In this document: piece after piece, positions 5,902-8,315 of the stretch
How positions within the stretch are numbered: position 1 is the first letter of the stretch
How the letters are laid out: every line of letters begins with the position of its first letter
Source of the DNA: Gammaproteobacteria bacterium
GTDB lineage: Bacteria > Pseudomonadota > Gammaproteobacteria > GCA-001735895
Length of the DNA: 8,315 nucleotides
Direction of reading: 5' to 3'
Assembly (NCBI GenBank): GCA_015494335.1
Contig: WGBK01000057.1
Span: forward strand, 1-8,315
Translations under genes and position numbers: made by a program
Notes under the pieces: model-generated
Database searches by the model: none
Seen by the model: only the letters and a program-made list of their open reading frames with translations
Told to the model about the DNA's origin: nothing

Positions 5902-6049
5902 GTGTCCGGGGCAAGGCGGAAAGTCTCGTTGGAAGGCGTGCAAGTGTCGTAATCGGTAAGTATTGGTAATCCCTTTCCCGACAAGATCGGACTCCTGCTT
6001 GCTATGGGTATTCAAGTGATCATCAAAGGCCAACCGAGGAGAGATTCCG
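5902..6049 (+). promoter_or_regulatory. Leader/promoter region of the FDH structural operon
   Basis: Because a terminator precedes it, this 148-bp stretch should carry the promoter for the Tat protein and FDH genes. No strong consensus was found. The best guess is CCGACA (5978-5983) with an extended -10-like TGC-TATGGG (6000-6008), at 19-bp spacing, a weak match. No sigma-54 -24/-12 pair is evident. A cluster of GTAA-containing repeats (5949-5971) lies upstream of that guess and may be an operator. AGGAG at 6037-6041 is the ribosome binding site for the ATG at 6050. Confidence 0.4.
5949..5971 (+). repeat. Short direct repeats upstream of the FDH structural genes
   Basis: GTAATC occurs at 5949-5954 and 5966-5971, and GGTAA at 5955-5959 and 5965-5969, the latter exactly 10 bp apart, about one helical turn. 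The repeats stand out as AT-richer than the surroundings and lie 80-100 bp upstream of the first structural start codon, a plausible place for an activator. No known regulator consensus is matched, and the units are short enough to be chance. Confidence 0.3.
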
Positions 6050-6274
6050 ATGACCCGAGGCAAACAGAAACCGAATCATGCTGGCAACGAGGAGCGCCGC
6101 AGCTTTCTCAAGGGCGCGGTCGCGCTGGGGGGTGGAGCCGCGGCCTCGCTGATCCTGCCGTCGGTGGCGCAGGCAGCGGAGGCAGCGCCGGCATCCGGCC
6201 ATGAGCCCGGCAAGTCCGCGGGATACCGCGTGACCGACCATGTCGCGCGCTATTACGAAACCCTGAAATCCTGA
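6050..6274 (+). CDS. Small twin-arginine protein of FDH operons (formate dehydrogenase region TAT target)
   Basis: A 74-residue protein that is mostly a Tat signal peptide: polar N-terminus, ERRSFLKG (15-22), a hydrophobic segment to about residue 40 and a probable cleavage site after AQA (40-42). The mature part would be only about 32 residues, ending in GYRVTDHVARYYETLKS, the conserved tail of the 'formate dehydrogenase region TAT target' family. Such genes stand directly upstream of FDH alpha genes in many proteobacteria. Its role is unsettled: it may be a small periplasmic subunit or help export or assembly. The ATG has AGGAG 8 nt upstream. The gene ends 17 bp before the FDH alpha start, so both are expected on one transcript. 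Confidence 0.9.
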   Translation: MTRGKQKPNHAGNEERRSFLKGAVALGGGAAASLILPSVAQAAEAAPASGHEPGKSAGYRVTDHVARYYETLKS

Positions 6275-6291
6275 ACCGGGGGTCATCCATC

Positions 6292-8315
6292 ATGAAACTG
6301 AAGAAGATATCCGATCGTGTTGATACTCGCGTCGAGGCCGCCGGACCCAGGCGGGTCGGCGCCACCAGCCGGCGAGATTTTCTGCGTGGCTCCACGCTGC
6401 TGGGTACCACGGCCGCACTGGGGGGCATGCTGTCCCCGGCCATGATGCGCCGGGCCGAAGCAGCCGAGACCAGCAAGTCCGGCGAGGGCAAGGTACGCGA
6501 GATCAAGACCGTCTGCACTCATTGCTCGGTGGGCTGCGGCATCCTCGCCGAGGTGCGCAACGGTGTCTGGGAAGGCCAGGAACCGGCCTTCGATCACCCA
6601 TTCAACCGGGGGGCGCACTGCGCCAAGGGCGCCGCCGTGCGCGAGCATGGTCACGGCGAGCGACGCCTCAAGTATCCGACCAAGCTGGTGGACGGCAAGT
6701 GGAAGCGGGTCTCCTGGGACGAGGCGATCAGCGAGATCGGCGACAAGCTGCTGAAGATTCGCGAGGAGTCCAGCCCCGATTCGGTGTACTGGCTCGGCAG
6801 CGCCAAGCACAACAACGAGCAGGCCTACCTGTTCCGCAAGCTGGCCGCCATGTGGGGCACCAACAACGTGGATCACCAGGCGCGCATCTGCCATTCCACC
6901 ACCGTGGCCGGGGTAGCCAATACCTGGGGCTATGGTGCCATGACCAACTCCTACAATGACATCCACAATTCAAAATCGATCCTGCTGATCGGTTCCAACC
7001 CGGCCGAGGCGCATCCGGTGGCGTTGCAGCATATCTTCAAGGCCAAGGAAGAGAACAACGCACCGATCGTGGTCATTGATCCGCGTTTCACCCGCACCGC
7101 GACCCATGCCGATCACTTCCTGCAGATTCGCCCCGGTACGGATGTGCCGATCATCTGGGGCATGCTGTGGCACATTTTCAAGAACAACTGGCAGGACGAC
7201 GAATTCATTCGTCAGCGTGTCTACGGCATGGACGAGATCAAGGCCGAAGTGGCGAAGTGGCCACCGGAGGAAGTCGAGCGCGTTACCGGCGTGCCTGGCG
7301 TGCAGGTGCGTGCCGCGGCCAAGGCGATGGCCGATAACCGGCCCGGTACCTTCATCTGGTGCATGGGCGGTACCCAGCACACGATCGGCAACAACAATAC
7401 CCGCGCCTATTGCGTGTTCCAGCTGGCGCTGGGCAACATGGGTGTTTCCGGTGGTGGCGCCAATATCTTCCGCGGGCATGACAATGTACAGGGCGCTACC
7501 GATCTGGGCGTGCTCGCCAATACCCTGCCTGGCTACTACGGACTCAAGCCCGGCTCCTGGGCGCACTGGGCCCGGGTCTGGGATCTGGACCTGGACTGGG
7601 TCAAGGGACGCTTCGATCAGGCTTCCTATGCGAAAAAAGGGGACAAGGACATCCCGGTAATGAATACCAAGGGTATTCCGGTATCGCGCTGGATCGACGG
7701 CGTACTCGAAGACAAGGGCAATGTGGCACAGAAGGACAATATCCGCGCGATGATCTTCTGGGGTCATGCACCCAACTCGCAGACCCGTGGCCCGGAAATG
7801 AAAAAGGCGATGGAAAAGCTGGATCTGCTGGTCGTGGTCGATCCCTATCCGACGGTGTCGGCGGTCATGCACGACCGCAAGGACGGCGTCTATCTGTTGC
7901 CGGCCTGTACCCAGTTCGAAACCTATGGCTCGGTCACCGCGTCCAACCGCAGTTTCCAGTGGCGCGACAAGGTCATCGATCCGCTGTTCGAATCCCTGCC
8001 CGATCACACCATAATGTACAAGCTGGCGAAGAAGCTGGGTATTGCGGAGCAGTTGTGCAAGCACATCCAGGTCAACAACGACGAGCCGCTGATCGAGGAC
8101 ATCACCCGTGAGTTCAATCGCGGCATGTGGACCATCGGCTATACAGGGCAGAGCCCGGAACGCCTGAAACTGCAACAGAAGCACTGGGGCACCTTTGATT
8201 ATACCTCCCTGGCCGCCGAGGGCGGACCCTGTGACGGCGAGTACTACGGCCTGCCCTGGCCCTGCTGGGGAACGCCTGAGATGAAGCACCCGGGCACGCC
8301 CAATCTCTACGACGG
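6292..8315 (+). CDS. fdhA: Formate dehydrogenase alpha (catalytic) subunit, cysteine type, Tat-exported, 3' end missing
   Basis: Catalytic subunit oxidising formate to CO2 at a molybdenum or tungsten bis-MGD centre, truncated by the right edge after 674 codons; about 950 residues is usual. A Tat signal (SRRDFLR, 26-32; likely cleavage near 57-58, after RAEA) indicates a periplasmic enzyme. The N-terminal [4Fe-4S] site is C75-x2-C78-x3-C82-x27-C110, followed by Lys112. The metal ligand is Cys200 with adjacent His201 in ARICHSTTVAG, where E. coli FDH-N has selenocysteine. Arg394 in FRGHDNVQG aligns with the active-site arginine 333 of E. coli FDH-H, with nearly identical Cys-to-Arg spacing. These residues distinguish FDH from nitrate reductases. 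The ribosome site is only a GGGGG run about 9 nt upstream, so coupling to the preceding gene is possible. Beta and gamma subunit genes probably follow outside the window. The symbol is by family; fdnG-like naming is also used. Confidence 0.96.
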   Translation, partial: MKLKKISDRVDTRVEAAGPRRVGATSRRDFLRGSTLLGTTAALGGMLSPAMMRRAEAAETSKSGEGKVREIKTVCTHCSVGCGILAEVRNGVWEGQEPAFDHPFNRGAHCAKGAAVREHGHGERRLKYPTKLVDGKWKRVSWDEAISEIGDKLLKIREESSPDSVYWLGSAKHNNEQAYLFRKLAAMWGTNNVDHQARICHSTTVAGVANTWGYGAMTNSYNDIHNSKSILLIGSNPAEAHPVALQHIFKAKEENNAPIVVIDPRFTRTATHADHFLQIRPGTDVPIIWGMLWHIFKNNWQDDEFIRQRVYGMDEIKAEVAKWPPEEVERVTGVPGVQVRAAAKAMADNRPGTFIWCMGGTQHTIGNNNTRAYCVFQLALGNMGVSGGGANIFRGHDNVQGATDLGVLANTLPGYYGLKPGSWAHWARVWDLDLDWVKGRFDQASYAKKGDKDIPVMNTKGIPVSRWIDGVLEDKGNVAQKDNIRAMIFWGHAPNSQTRGPEMKKAMEKLDLLVVVDPYPTVSAVMHDRKDGVYLLPACTQFETYGSVTASNRSFQWRDKVIDPLFESLPDHTIMYKLAKKLGIAEQLCKHIQVNNDEPLIEDITREFNRGMWTIGYTGQSPERLKLQQKHWGTFDYTSLAAEGGPCDGEYYGLPWPCWGTPEMKHPGTPNLYD

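Noticed and set aside
5902..6049. Sigma-54 promoter or FNR site for the FDH structural operon
   Set aside because: No GG and GC pair at the required 10-bp separation was found, and TTCAAGTGATCATCAA has the wrong spacing and half-site for FNR.
6970..8289. Minus-strand open frame of 439 codons opposite the FDH alpha gene
   Set aside because: The plus strand carries an uninterrupted FDH catalytic subunit with its active-site residues, so this is a shadow.
1..8315. CRISPR array, tRNA or rRNA gene, insertion sequence or prophage element
   Set aside because: No regularly spaced repeats, no cloverleaf-like sequence, no transposase or integrase frame, and no target duplication were seen; gene packing is dense and continuous.

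Overview
The window is a formate dehydrogenase (FDH) maturation and structural locus from a GC-rich bacterium. Gene content and order (moaA and fdhD diverging from DUF3305, DUF3306, a poly-ferredoxin, a TorD-type chaperone, a small Tat protein and the FDH catalytic subunit) match the layout I know from beta- and gammaproteobacteria. A respiratory proteobacterium with a periplasmic, membrane-attached FDH is therefore the best reading. I cannot name a genus from sequence alone.

Leftward arm (minus strand, 2293 down to 1): moaA, fdhD and the N-terminal part of a helix-turn-helix regulator lie 2 and 3 bp apart, so they look like one operon. MoaA starts molybdopterin synthesis. FdhD transfers sulfur to the molybdenum/tungsten-bis-MGD cofactor before insertion into FDH. 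The regulator joins an excisionase-type DNA-binding domain to a periplasmic-binding-protein-like sensor domain and is cut by the left edge.

Divergent intergenic region (2294-2535): no confident promoter was found. It holds a perfect 12-bp palindrome and a strong but unused Shine-Dalgarno-like sequence on the minus strand.

Rightward arm, unit 1 (2536-5840): DUF3305, DUF3306, a protein with four Fe-S cluster motifs, and a TorD-family chaperone. Each gene overlaps the next (ATGA, ATGA, then an 8-bp overlap). The unit closes with an almost perfect intrinsic terminator at 5868-5901.

Rightward arm, unit 2 (from 6050): a 74-residue twin-arginine protein followed after 17 bp by the FDH alpha subunit, which also carries a Tat signal and uses cysteine (Cys200) rather than selenocysteine at the metal. 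The gene runs off the right edge at codon 674. Beta (Fe-S) and gamma (cytochrome b) subunits are expected beyond it.

Working model: MoaA supplies the cofactor, FdhD sulfurates it, the TorD protein holds apo-FDH for cofactor loading, and the folded enzyme is exported by Tat. DUF3305, DUF3306 and the Fe-S protein are the least understood part: they sit in tight co-expression with the chaperone, but I know of no established biochemical role for them. The most interesting points are that three-gene module, the FdhD variant lacking the second cysteine of its usual CxxC, and the terminator that separates assembly factors from the enzyme genes.
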